Shown: positions 1 to 8,921 of the stretch, piece after piece | Layout of the letters: each line of letters opens with the position of its first letter | Position numbering within the stretch: the stretch's first letter is position 1 | Assembly: GCA_963816955.1 (NCBI GenBank) | Contig: CAWFME010000003.1 | Coordinates: 1 to 64,000 of the forward strand | DNA length: 64,000 nucleotides | DNA from: DATFQI01 sp963816955 | GTDB lineage: Bacteria; Actinomycetota; Thermoleophilia; Solirubrobacterales; Solirubrobacteraceae | Reading direction: 5' to 3' | The notes under the pieces: model-generated | What the model saw: only the letters and a program-made list of their open reading frames with translations | Told to the model about the DNA's origin: nothing | Databases searched by the model: none | Position numbers and translations under genes: made by a program

Positions 1-1342
1 CGACCGCGCGCTCTCTCGAGCTCGACGCTGTAGTTGGTGCCGCGGTCCTCGGGGTAGATCTGGGTCGTGTCGCGAGGAACAGGCCGGGCACGCCCGTGTC
101 CAGCGGAGGGATCCGCTCGCGGTAGCCGGCGGTCACGATCGGCTGGGCCGCCGGCTCGAGGAAGATCCAGCGTTGCGCGGACCCACGAAGGGTCGAAGTC
201 CGGGTTGACGGCCGAAGACCGGGCGTGTAGTGGTCGAGCAGCTCGTCGTAATCGAGCCGAGCAGCGGGTCATCGGGCGCTAGGTAGTTCGCGATGTAGAG
301 GAAGCGTCGCCCGCCGTAATGCTCCGGGCCGATCAGGTTGGTCTGCTCGATCAGGCCGATGAACGGGAGCGCTCGTCGGCGATGTTGGTCCAGTAGAAGG
401 GCCGAACTGGCGGTCGAGCTCGAGGAGCACGCAGAGCGCCGTCGTGGTACTCGCGCCGACGACCCGGCCAGATAGTCGTCTCAGCCGCATCGGCGCAGCG
501 CCCGCGTCGAGCAGCTGGTCGAAGACGTCGCTCGGGACCGTTGCGAGGACCGCGTCGTAGCCTCGGGCTCGCCGGCCGGGTCGAACGCGCGCGGGTCGTG
601 GCCCGGCGGAAGGAGTCCGGCGGCTCCCGGCGGTGATCTCCAACCCGAGTCGGCGGCGCGATCGAGCGGCGGGGGCGGTCGATCAGGACCCGCCCGCCGC
701 CGTCTCGATCGCTCCCGCAGAGCGTTCGAGGAGGGGCTGCCAGCCGCCACGCGGATAGCCGAGCATCTCGCGCGGGCCTCCTTGCCCTTGACTGCCGGCG
801 AAGGGTCAGCTTGCTCCACGGCCACGCCATCGAGATGTCGTCGGCGCGCTCTCCGAACTTGCCGCGCAGCAGCGGGCCCCAGACGTGTCCCAGGCCTCCC
901 GGCCCATGCTTCCGCGATCCACTCGCGCGCCGTCATCCGACTCGAACGGCTCGACCTCCGTGTGCCGGCGCTGGAGGCAGCACACGCAAAGCCCATCCGC
1001 ACCGGCCGCAGCAGGCAACGGCCGGAAGCGGAGCAGGTCGAGCGGGGTCGTGAACGCGTAGCTGCGCCCCCCGAGAACACGGCAACGCTCGACGGGGAGC
1101 CACTCGATCGGCCAGGCCGAGCTCGTCGTAGAGCGCAGCGATGTCGGGGTCGCTCGTGAAAGGTGGTGGTAGTAGCGCTCGAGGAGGGTGCCGTCGCCGA
1201 GATCGAGGGTCGCGACCTGACCGCCGAGTCCCGGCCAGCGCTCGTAGACGTCACAGTCGTGCCCTTGCTCGGTGAGCCGAAGCCCCGCGGCGAGCCCGGC
1301 CATTCCCGCGCCGATCACGGCTACGCGCTTGCTAGAGCTCAT
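1..1342 (-). pseudogene. FAD-dependent amine-oxidase-like oxidoreductase, frameshifted and cut by window edge
   Basis: The N-terminus is a clear FAD-binding Rossmann motif (VAVIGAGMAGLAAGLRL), followed by pieces typical of protoporphyrinogen/phytoene-type oxidoreductases: YYHHL, IEWLP, SYAFTTPLDLLRF, MTAREWIAEAW, DAVLATVPSDVFDQLL, TALCVLLELDRQF, FYWTNIADE and FLYIANYL. These pieces lie in all three minus-strand frames, so at least four indels separate them. The chosen ATG has a GGAGGA ribosome-binding site eight bases upstream, inside the end of the cyclase gene. The C-terminus lies beyond the window start. The family is cytosolic or membrane-associated and uses FAD to oxidise or isomerise small substrates; the substrate cannot be told from sequence. 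Confidence 0.75.
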
Positions 1343-1899
1343 CGGGTCGTCATCCTCCTCCAGGCGGGCCTGAGCCTCCCGCGCCAGCGCATCCGATGGA
1401 TCGGCAAAGACAGCCATGATCCCGTCGCCGAGGCGCTTGACGACCTTGCCGGTGTTCGCGGCAACGGGGGGCTCGATCGCCTGCGAGACCTTGCGCAGCA
1501 GGTCGACCGCGGCGGCGTCACCCGCCTTCATGGACCAGTTCGAGAACTCGACGAGGTCGGTGAAAAGAATCGTAAGGTCAGCCTTGACCGGGATGCGGCC
1601 GGCCGTCTGGCCCATCGCGTCCCAGACCTGGAGCGCGGTCAGCCCCGCCTCGCGCAGGACACTGGGCTTCTCGGCGGTTGCCTCGGAGAGGCGGCGACCG
1701 ATCTGCTGGCTCGACTTTCGCCAGCCGTCGACAAAGGGTCATCGCCAAAGCTCGAGTCGCCCGGCAACGCCTTGCGGATTGCTTTTGCGGCGGCGATCAG
1801 CCGGGGGTCGGTCGCGAGTTTGGCTGTCTTGGACTCGTCGGTCGGGTCCTCGGCTGCGTCCTTCGCAGCCTCGTCAGTCGTCTCGTCGGACTCCGTCAC
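1343..1899 (-). pseudogene. Class III adenylate/guanylate cyclase-like domain protein, truncated
   Basis: GTG start with an acidic N-terminal segment (about 50 residues rich in Asp, Glu and Thr), then a frame break near 1720, then the first half of a class III cyclase domain. Two metal-binding stretches are visible: LTILFTDLVEFSNWS, and KRLGDGIMAVF with its second Asp. The second half of the domain, normally about 90 further residues, is absent: after DALAREAQARLEED the frame runs directly into the oxidoreductase start. It could therefore be a degraded cyclase, or a dimerising pseudo-cyclase cut by deletion. Only 39 bases separate its start from the divergent SDR gene, so the two probably share a promoter region. 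Confidence 0.65.
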
Positions 1900-1938
1900 G
1901 CGCCCATCTTGGCGAGTAGCCCACCTAAGATCGACTCA

Positions 1939-2687
1939 ATGGGTGCAGAAGACCTCAGTGGCAAGCGAATCGCGCTCGTGACGGGCGCGTCCAGCGGCAT
2001 CGGCGCAGCGACCGTGCGCGGGCTTGCAGCCGCCGGCTTCCACACCGTCTCCGCTGCGCGGCGGCTCGAGCGCTGCCGCGAGCTTGCCGATGAGGTCGGC
2101 GGCGATGCGCTCGAGCTCGACGTCACCGATCCCGCGTCCGCCAGTGCCTTAACCGAGGCGCTGCCTCAGATAGATGTCGTCGTCCACTCCGCAGGCGGCG
2201 CACTCGGCCTGGAGCCTGTCGCGGAGGCCGACGAGGCCAAGTGGCTCGAGATGTTCGAGACCAACGTCCTGGGCGTTGAGCGGATGAGAAGGCGCTCCTG
2301 CCAGCTCTCGAGCGGGGCGGGGGAGGGCACATCGTCGTGATCGGCTCGGTGGCCGGAGTCGAGGTCTACCCCGGCGGCGCCGGCTACACCGCGGCGAAGC
2401 ACGCCGTCAACGCGCTGACCCGAACCCTCCGGCTCGAGCTTCTGGGCAAGCCGATCCGAGTCACCGAGATCGCCCCCGGCCTGGTCGAGACCGAGTTCTC
2501 GCTGGTCCGCTTCGACGGCGACGAGGAGAAGGCGACCAAGGTCTACGAGGGGCTGGAGCCGCTAACGGCGGAGGACGTGGCCGAAACGATCACATTCGTG
2601 GTGACCCGCCCACCGCGCGTGAACATCGACTATCTGGCGGTCAAACCAATCGCCCAGGCCACCGCGCGAGACATCCACCGCGCCTGA
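1939..2687 (+). CDS. Short-chain dehydrogenase/reductase (SDR), one frameshift
   Basis: About 250 residues, the usual length of a classical SDR. Visible motifs are the cofactor loop TGASSGIG near residue 15, the dimer/active-site segment ending in FETNVLGVERM, the catalytic Ser strand IGSVAGVE and the catalytic YTAAK. A frame break falls between NVLGVERM and IVVIGSVAG (about 2285-2335); both halves otherwise match the fold without loss. The family performs NAD(P)-dependent oxidation or reduction of alcohols and ketones in the cytosol; the substrate is unknown. It is divergent from the cyclase gene. Confidence 0.8.
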
Positions 2688-2746
2688 AGTCGCGAGCGCG
2701 CCGACCCAGGCGTTCTTCGTCCTGAGCACCTAACTACTATCCAACG

Positions 2747-3659
2747 ATTCCCGCTGATCGCGCCACCCTTCTGCTCACCGGCGCCACAGGCTTCGTCGGT
2801 GGTGCGCTGCTCCAGGCTCTTCGCTCACGAGAGCAAGTCCGGTGCTTGGTCCGAGACGCTTCAAAGCTCCAGGACTCGGACGGCCTTGAAACAGTGGAGG
2901 CCGACCTCGGAGAGCCTGACTCCTTGGAGCCCGCGCTCGAAGGGGTCCGCGAGGTCTACTACCTGGTCCACTCGATGGAGCCAGGGGTCGAGGGCGGTTT
3001 CGCCGATCGCGACCGCCAGGCAGCTCAGAACTTTTGCAAAATCGCAAGGAGTTGCGGAGTCAAACGGACCATTTATCTCGGCGGTGTGACCGGGTCGGGC
3101 GAGCGGAGTGAGCACCTGGAATCACGGAACGAAGTCGAGGACCTCTGCGCAATGCAGCGACGAGTTCGTCGGCTTGAGAGCCTCAATGATCGTTGGCGCA
3201 AAGAGCGCCTCCTTTGGCACCTTGGTTCAAATCGTGGACCGGCTTCCTGCGCTGGCCTTTCCGACCTGGCGCGAGCACCGCGTGCAGCCCGTTGCAATCG
3301 ATGACGTAGTCGAAGCGCTAGTTGCCGCTCGTGAAGTCGATCCAGGCACGTACGAAATCGGGGGGCCCGACGTTCTGACGCTGGAAGAGATGACTGAGGT
3401 CGTCGCAGAGCTGCTCGGGCAATCGCACCGCTCGCTCCCACTGCCGTTTAGCAATTCAAAACTTGAAGCGGCCGCCGCGTCCGCCGTCGTCGACGCAGAT
3501 CGAGAGTTGCTCGAGCCGCTTCTCGAAGGTCTTCACGAGGAGCTCCTGGTCGAGGACAATGCACTCGAACGGGTTTTTGGAGTTGAGCCGACACCTTTCG
3601 TCGATGCCGCCCGATCTGCCCTTTCGTCGATGGACCTTGACGATTCAGGAAACACCTAA
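2747..3659 (+). CDS. NAD(P)-binding NmrA/atypical SDR family protein, frameshifted
   Basis: The N-terminal motif LLLTGATGFVGGALLQAL is the Rossmann signature of extended/atypical SDRs. It is followed by LVRDASKL, VYYLVHSME and KRTIYLGGVTG, and after a frame break near 3130-3170 by RASMIVGAKSASF, HRVQPVAIDDVVEALVAA and GTYEIGGPDVLTLEEM. This order matches the DUF2867-related NAD(P)-binding proteins. No ATG or GTG precedes the Rossmann strand in frame; ATT at the given start is the nearest initiation-like codon, so the start is uncertain. Its 3' end faces a 10-bp inverted repeat. The likely role is a redox or isomerase reaction on an unknown substrate. Confidence 0.65.
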
Positions 3660-3663
3660 ATCA

Positions 3664-3710
3664 CCGAGAGTGAGATATCGGTACATATAGGGCCGTTAGA
3701 TCACTCTCGG
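3664..3710. terminator. 10-bp perfect inverted repeat between convergent genes
   Basis: Arms CCGAGAGTGA and TCACTCTCGG with a 27-base AT-rich loop, starting five bases after the stop of the upstream gene and ending before the convergent 3743-3982 gene. There is no T-run. A bidirectional terminator is the simplest reading; a protein-binding site is possible. Confidence 0.45.
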
Positions 3711-3742
3711 CGTCCCAGCCCATCGAACGTCGTCTGAGTCGC

Positions 3743-3982
3743 TTACGCCTCCGGCGGCTCCAGCGCTTCGTTTGCCGCAGACCACTTGCCCGGCGGTACG
3801 CGCAACGCGATGTCGCCGCGGTGGAACTCGTCGAGCTCGTAGTCCGAGGTGATCACAGCTTCGAGGCCGGCCTCGTCGAGGAGCTGGCAGAAGGCCTGAG
3901 CGGTCTCCAGGTCCGGGAAGTCGCGCACGACCTCCCAGTCGTCATAGCCCGCGTCGCCAATATGCAGATCGATGTGGGTCAA
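3743..3982 (-). CDS. Small DUF2007-like putative signal-transducing protein
   Basis: 79 residues with TTG start. The core EVVRDFPDLETAQAFCQLL, DEAGLEAVITSDY and IALRVPPGKWSAANEAL resembles the ferredoxin-like DUF2007 family, in which a short alpha-beta unit recognises a changing address of the type 'VVR...A...LL...GI.A'. It follows the cyclophilin gene by about ten bases on the same strand, so the two are probably co-transcribed. Function unknown. The family call rests on pattern only. Confidence 0.5.
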   Translation of the reverse strand: MTHIDLHIGDAGYDDWEVVRDFPDLETAQAFCQLLDEAGLEAVITSDYELDEFHRGDIALRVPPGKWSAANEALEPPEA

Positions 3983-3991
3983 CGCGAGCGG

Positions 3992-4449
3992 TCAGTCCGC
4001 GAACTCGATGCGCTCGATGGTCTGGTCCTCGACGGGGCGGTCGCCCGAGCCCGTCTTGGTGCCCTCGATCGCGTCGACCACGTCCATGCCGCCGGTGACC
4101 TGGCCGAAGACGGTGTGCTTGCCGTCGAGCCAGGGAGCGGCCTCGGTGGTGACGATGAAGAACTGGGATCCGTTCGTGTTCGGGCCGGCGTTGGCCATCG
4201 CGAGCGCGCCGCGGACGACCTTGTTGTCGTTGAACTCGTCTTCGAACTGATATCCGGGGCCGCCGGTGCCGGTGCCCTGGGGCAGCCGCCCTGGATGATG
4301 AAATCCTTAATCACGCGGTGAAAGATGAGGCCGTCGTAGAAGCCATCGCCGGCGAGCTTCTTGAAGTTCTCGACCGTTTTGGGAGCGTCCTCGTCGAACA
4401 GCTCGATGGTGATCTGGCCAGCGTTGGTGTGCATATGGGCGGTAGACAT
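3992..4449 (-). CDS. Peptidyl-prolyl cis-trans isomerase (cyclophilin type), one frameshift
   Basis: Single-domain bacterial cyclophilin of about 150 residues. Motifs: ITIELFDEDAPKTVENFKKL, the catalytic strand FHRVIKDFIIQGG, then after the break GYQFEDEF, ALAMANAGPNTNGSQFFIV and KHTVFGQVTGGMDVVDAIE. The break is one missing C in a C run near 4283 (GGCTGCCCCAGGGC instead of five Cs), exactly where a homopolymer miscall would fall. The protein assists folding at Xaa-Pro bonds and is cytosolic, with no signal peptide. The ATG start gives MSTAHMHTNAGQI. Confidence 0.85.
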
Positions 4450-4514
4450 GCCTACGAACCTAAGCGAGAGCCAACCGGCGCATCGAGCGGCCCCGGCATT
4501 AGGGTTCGCCGCCG

Positions 4515-5412
4515 ATGGCAGGTGCACGTCTGGGGAGTCGCGCTTCGCTGGCTTCTGCCTGGTCGCGCTCGCGGTGCCTGCCGGCGCGCTCGCCGCCTTT
4601 CCCGGGCCGGATACCGATCCCGACCCGCGGAACGACACGCCGAACGACCCCGGCTTCGACCCCTGCGAGCTCGACGACGCCGAGACGCCGGGCAAGCCGC
4701 CCGAGCGCACGACGTACTTCTCCGAGCAGTACGGATGCTACGGGTTTAGCCCCGAATCGGCGAACACTGTGCCGCTGGCGCCGCTCGAGACCCATCCACG
4801 ACGCCACCCGTACCTCGACTGCGCCCAACTGGACGCCCAGGGCAAGGCGGCGAACGTCGCCGACGGCGTCCCGCAGTGCTCGCAGATCGCGGGCGTCCGC
4901 GCCGACTCAGCCTGGAAGTACTCGACGGGGGACCCGGACACGGTCGTCGCGATCCTGGACACCGGTATCCGCTGGCAGGACCGCGAGCTGCTCGAGAAGG
5001 TCCACCTGAACGAAGCGGAGCTGCCCCAGCCGGCGGCCGACCGCGCAGCCCGTCGACGGCGGTCCGCCGTGCAACAGCTCGACGGCCGCTTGAGACGCAA
5101 CGGCGACGGCGCGTTCAACGTTCGCGACTTCGCCTGCGACTCGGGCGTTGACGCGGCCGACGGCGACACGGAGGCAGACAACATCCTGGACGGCTCGGAC
5201 CTGATGGGCGCCCCCTCCGACGACGCCGATGACGACTCGAACGGCTACAAGGACGACATTGCGGGCTGGGACTTCTTCGACGACGACAATGACCCGTACG
5301 ACGCATCGAGCTGCTGCTCGGCGAACGGCCACGGCACGGGCCGCGCGCGCGAAGCAGTGTCGGATACGAACAACGGCCAAGGCGACGCGGGGATGTGCCC
5401 GGACTGCCAGTT
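4515..5412 (+). pseudogene. Secreted subtilisin-like (S8) serine protease, N-terminal fragment
   Basis: A hydrophobic leader (LVALAVPAGALAAFPG) is followed by a Cys-containing acidic prodomain, then a subtilase domain: the catalytic Asp lies in VVAILDTGIRW and the catalytic His in ANGHGTGRA. Between them is a long Asp-rich, probably calcium-binding insert (EADNILDGSDL, DDADDDSNGY). The oxyanion Asn and the catalytic Ser region are missing. Just after GMCPDCQF the sequence turns into the reverse complement of the dprA 3' end. There is also a frame break inside the leader. As it stands the protein cannot be an active protease. Confidence 0.7.
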
Positions 5413-6289
5413 CAGCAGCTTGTCCAGCGAGGTGAGCCGCTCGACGTGCTCAATCACGTCATCCGTCCGCGCGACCACGTGCGCACCTGGGCGTCCCACG
5501 TACTCCCGCGCCCAGTCCTGCCGAAGAAGCGACTCGAGCAGGAACACCGGGCGCCCGTGCTCGAGCGCGAAGAGAGCCTGCATCTTCGCGCCGCTCGTGT
5601 GCGACGCCTCGATGACCACGGTGCCAAGGGAGAGCCCCGACATCACGATGTTGCGTATCCGGAAGCTCGTCTTCGACGGTGGTGAGTCGGGCCAGAACTG
5701 CGACACAACCGCACCTTCCTTTGCGATCCGCTCCTGAAGCCCGGCGTTCTCGCCGGATAGGCGCGACGAAGTCCTGTGCCGATCACCGCCATCGTCCGAC
5801 GCCTTCGTTCGAGCGCAGCGTTGTGCGCCGCGGAGTCGATTCCCTCCGCAAGTCCGCTCGCGACCGTGAAGCCGGCCTCGGCAAGATCGCCAGCGATGAT
5901 TCCTGCCTGCCGCAGGCCCTCGCGGCTCGCCCGCCGCGTACCGATGACGGCAATCGATCGGTCGTCGTCGAGCCGCAGCTCGCCGCGGACGAAGACGAAC
6001 GGAGGCCTGTTGTGGACGCCGCGGAGATTCGGCGGATAGTCGTCATCGAGGACGGTGAGCATCCGGATGCCCTCACGCTGCCATCCCTCGATCTCGGCGG
6101 CGATGGGCTGGAAGTCGGGATCCTCAGCCGGCCCCCGGGTCTCGAAGAGCGTCAGCGCCTCAGCGCCGGGTCTCGCCTCGGAGATGGCGAGGGCGCTCCC
6201 GTGGACTCGACCAGATCGGCGTAGTGGTGCCAGGGCCGGTCGTCACGGCGCAGGAGCGCAATCAGCGCGGCTGTCTCAAGGAGGTCCAT
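5413..6289 (-). pseudogene. dprA: DNA-processing protein DprA (Smf), frameshifted, 3' end lost
   Basis: ATG with GGAG-type site; the N-terminus is MDLLETAALIALLRRDDRPW. The Rossmann-like DprA core follows in several frames: MLTVLDDDYPPNLRGV, PFVFVRGEL, IAVIGTRRASREGLRQA, FTVASGLAEGIDSAAH, MAVIGTGL, then NIVMSGLSLGTVVIEASHTS, ALEHGRPVFLLESLL and TDDVIEHVERLTS. The signatures GTR, SGLAxGID and the C-terminal SGLSxGTVVxEA identify DprA, which loads RecA on incoming single-stranded DNA during transformation. At least two indels are present. No stop codon is found before the sequence becomes subtilase antisense. Confidence 0.75.
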
Positions 6290-6412
6290 GGAGGCGAACG
6301 GGTGTTCGTAACACCGTATCGGCAGACTCGGACGCACGGTACCGGCTCCCACGGTCGCCCCCGACGCCGACCGTATGCGGCCCGGGCGGCGGCAAGCCGT
6401 AGGATCGCCGCC

Positions 6413-6986
6413 GTGCCCGAACTCATCCACGACGCGAGTCTCGGCGAACGGGCCGCGGCGGCCGGCGCGATCTTCACAGCGCTCGCGGCCCTCGCCGCGC
6501 TTCTGACGGCACGCCAGGGGTGGCACCCCATCGAGGCAGCCGAGCGGCCGCTGCTCGAGGTTCAGGTCCTCGCCGATCCCGACCGCGAGCGAACGCTTCG
6601 CCTGGCGATCATCAACAGCGGCCGCGGTGTCGCGCGCAACGCGAACTTCGCCGTGCACGCACTGGGCCAGGTGACCGACAACGTCATCGGCGACGGCACG
6701 AGCCCCCGGGCCAGCGCGTACACGCTGACGAACACGGCCCTCTTCCTGCCCCGGCCGTTCCAGCTCAGAGGCGACGTCGAAGGACGGCGGCGTGATGGTG
6801 TCATGGCGCGACGCTGAGGGATTCGCGCACTACAGGACGCACACCGAGAAGGACCGCACGCCGCGCACGTGGCTCCGCCGTCGACCGAAGTACCCGGATC
6901 GCGTGGCCATCTTCCGCGGCTTCTTCCCGCACATAGACCTCGAACGCGCGGAGCGTATGACGCACAACATCATCCCGGCCGAGTAG
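6413..6986 (+). CDS. Membrane-anchored hypothetical protein, one frameshift
   Basis: GTG start gives VPELIHDASLGER, then one transmembrane helix (AAAGAIFTALAALAALLTA, residues about 15-33). A soluble domain follows with IEAAERPLLEVQVLADPD, ERTLRLAIINSGRGVARN and ANFAVHALGQVTDN. A break near 6780 switches to VMVSWRDAEGFAHYRTHTEK and RVAIFRGFFPHIDLERAERM. The 'LAIINSGRGVARN' strand looks like an immunoglobulin-like beta sandwich of the kind seen in many small bacterial membrane proteins. No function is recognised. It is divergent from dprA. Confidence 0.5.
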
Positions 6987-7126
6987 CTCGCCGACGAATG
7001 GGCCTCGGCTGCGGTCGGTAATGCGACGCACCGAGCCGCTAGCTTCAGCGACGATGTGGCGAGCCGAGATCCGCGTCGACTACTGGGGACGAAGCCAGAG
7101 CAGCGCAGGCGGCGAAGACCGGCGTC

Positions 7127-7303
7127 ATGGGCTCCAAGCGGGACGAAGAAGACCTAGGCGAGACGGTCATCACGTGCACGTGGGAGACCGACTGGGGGCG
7201 GTGAAGATTTGGAGCTGCGATGTTCGAGCTGACGGAACGGCTCAGCCCTGTCCTCGACGTGCACATGACCGACTTCGGCTCCGTCGAGCGGCTGACCGAC
7301 TGA
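7127..7303 (+). CDS. Possible small hypothetical protein, broken
   Basis: Two short in-line reading frames (MGSKRDEEDLGETVITCTW... and MFELTERLSPVLDVHMTDFG...) would join into a protein of about 55 residues with one indel. Their codon use is like that of coding DNA here, but there is no recognisable domain and no clear ribosome-binding site. The gap from 6987 to 7126 shows nothing else. Confidence 0.25.
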
Positions 7304-7345
7304 CGAGTCGTACACAGCGGAACCCCTTGCGAAAGATGTGGCGCG

Positions 7346-7914
7346 TCACGCGCTCGGGGCGCGCGGCGGCCGCACAGCGAAGAAGACCACGACCCAGGTA
7401 AGCGCGACGATCGCGCCGGTCACGAACGGCCCGCCGACACTGCCGAGTGGGTCTCCCTCTTCCCAGCCTGCACGACCGACAACGTCTGGGCGAGCACCAC
7501 GACCAAGATCAGTAGGCGGGTAGCGTTGGCCTCCGGGCGCGGGACCGTGTCGCGTTCGTCGTACAGGTCGAAGACGCGCTGCCCGATCGCGACGGCCACC
7601 AGCAGCGTCGCCAGCACCTGAGCAGCACCCGAGGCCCACGAGGCCGACGAGCCGCTGCCTGCGGCCACGTGCACGAGAGCCGCCACGGCGCCGAACAGGA
7701 TCGCGGACCGGAAGGTGTAGAGGCGGTGCTGGGGCAACGTGCGATCCGCCGGCCGGGCCCTCGGCTGTGAGCGTTCGTGAGCCACGTCTGTCGGGAGGCT
7801 AGATGCACGAACGGCGGCGTCGAGCGCGGCCCATTCGTGGCCGCACCTCGCCCAAGCGGACCACGGACGTGTCGGGAAGCGTGGCGGTCGGATCGGGCGC
7901 AGCGCACGGTCCAC
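7346..7914 (-). CDS. Multi-pass membrane protein, hypothetical, one frameshift
   Basis: At least four predicted transmembrane segments: LYTFRSAILFGAVAALVHVA, VLATLLVAVAIGQRVFDLY, RLLILVVVLAQTLSVV and, after a break near 7440, FVTGAIVALTWVVVFFAV. It ends RPPRAPSA. The start is uncertain, because the first 60 residues of the longest frame are low-complexity and Arg/Pro-rich; the real start is probably nearer the first membrane helix (about 7740). The function is not recognised. Confidence 0.45.
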
Positions 7915-7952
7915 GCGGGATTCGTCGTCGCCCGTCGCGTGCGTCGGTGCAG

Positions 7953-7995
7953 CCTGTCACGCCGGAGGTCGCGGGTTCGAGTCCCGTCGCTCCCG
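7953..7995 (+). tRNA. 3' half of tRNA-Asp(GTC), 5' half missing
   Basis: The sequence runs from the anticodon loop (CCTGTCAC, anticodon GTC) through the variable region, T arm (GCGGGTTCGAGTCCCGT) and the 3' acceptor strand CGCTCCC plus discriminator G. Nothing upstream matches a D arm, and no GGGAGCG acceptor 5' strand is present. A rho-independent terminator follows at once, as expected downstream of a tRNA gene. A tRNA half that starts at the anticodon loop is the usual footprint of an integrase attachment site; a local assembly error is the alternative. Confidence 0.6.
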
Positions 7996-8002
7996 TAGCA
8001 AG

Positions 8003-8029
8003 AGCCGCTGCCAGCAGCGGCTTTTTCTT
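8003..8029 (+). terminator. Rho-independent terminator after the tRNA-Asp fragment
   Basis: Perfect 8-bp stem AGCCGCTG/CAGCGGCT with a CCAG loop, followed by TTTTTCTTT. The tail resembles that of the tRNA-Phe terminator at 23.46 kb. Confidence 0.8.
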
Positions 8030-8243
8030 TGCCCGCGTCGCTTCCGGGGACGCAATTTCGGGCGGCGGGTACCACGAGCGGGTACCAAACGGCCTCCGAA
8101 ACGCGCTCGTCCGAGGTCCGCCGTCCGCCCGCCGCGGGGGCCAGTTTCCGTCCCTCGGCGCTATGGGCTAGGAGATCCATTCGTCAAGCGCCCCGGGCGA
8201 CGCGGCAACGCCCCCGGGGCCGGCACAGGAGGGGATGCCTCCC

Positions 8244-8525
8244 ATGCACGCCCACGGTAACGGAGGGCCGCCTAGCGGGCTGCCCGACCCCGCGAGTCTC
8301 GACTACCTCGCGCAGAGGATCGTCCTCGCGGAGCTCGTCATCGACACCCCGGAGGACGGCGACCCGCTCGGCTACCTGATCGATCGGCTGCCGCTCCCGC
8401 CGGATGCGATCGAGCCGGCGCTTGGCGCGCTGCAGGTCGCTGGCCTCGCGGCACGCCACGGCGACCACGCCCGCGCTACCTCATCGGCGCGCTACTTCGA
8501 GCACCTCTGGCCGGTGATGTTGTGA
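8244..8525 (+). CDS. Small winged-helix-like protein A of an overlapping pair
   Basis: About 93 residues. The core SLDYLAQRIVLAELVIDTP, PLGYLIDRLPLPPDAIEPAL and GALQVAGLAARHGD has the helix pattern of a winged helix: a three-helix bundle with 'GLAARHGD' as the wing. The second ATG is preferred because the AGGAGGGG site abuts the first ATG (8235) but lies nine bases from this one. The site sits in a small inverted repeat (GGAGG...CCTCC) that could hide it. The 3' end overlaps the next gene by four bases. Probably a DNA-binding or regulatory protein; no named family recognised. Confidence 0.6.
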   Translation: MHAHGNGGPPSGLPDPASLDYLAQRIVLAELVIDTPEDGDPLGYLIDRLPLPPDAIEPALGALQVAGLAARHGDHARATSSARYFEHLWPVML

Positions 8526-8755
8526 GCGACCCGACAAGCAGCGTCCTCGACCTGCTGCTCGAGTATCACCCGGCATTGCTCTCGGTCGATGAGGTCATCC
8601 GCGAGATGACGGCCGGCGAGGACGCGTTCGACGCGCGCGACCGGATCGAGGTCGCGGTCCGACGACTCGTCGAAACCGGGCTCGCGCACCGACTCGGATC
8701 GTTCGTCTTCGCCTCACATGCCGCCGTCTGCAGTCGAGCGTGCGAGGCCATCTAA
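8522..8755 (+). CDS. Small winged-helix-like protein B of an overlapping pair
   Basis: 77 residues from GTG inside a GTGA overlap with the previous stop, the hallmark of translational coupling. The sequence TSSVLDLLLEYHPALLSVDE, VIREMTAGEDAFDARDRIEV and AVRRLVETGLAHRLGSFVF is a winged-helix pattern similar in layout to protein A, so the two may form a heterodimer. The last ten residues may be altered by an indel, since a neighbouring frame continues plausibly. The 165 bases after it hold no gene. Confidence 0.6.
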   Translation: MSDPTSSVLDLLLEYHPALLSVDEVIREMTAGEDAFDARDRIEVAVRRLVETGLAHRLGSFVFASHAAVCSRACEAI

Positions 8756-8921
8756 CCGAACCAGTTCGTTCCACGGAAACCTCACGATTAGCGCCGCGCC
8801 GCGCGAACGCCCCGAGGCGGGCACGGGAGACGACGCTCCATGCATGGGCAAGGAGCGGAGGGCCGTCCGGCAGGCTGCCGGTCCCTGGCGTCCGTCCAGC
8901 ACGCATAGCTACGACTGAGTC

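Noticed and set aside
806..1615. A single bifunctional cyclase-oxidoreductase
   Set aside because: The oxidoreductase has its own ribosome-binding site and ATG, and the cyclase domain is only half present, so the continuous frame is more likely the product of an indel or deletion.
2740..2760. ATT as a true start of the NmrA-like gene
   Set aside because: Given the number of indels nearby, a lost or displaced ATG/GTG is more likely than a rare start; kept only as a provisional coordinate.
7920..7995. A complete tRNA-Asp
   Set aside because: No D arm, no TAGTTCAG-like segment and no acceptor 5' strand match in the 35 bases before the anticodon loop.
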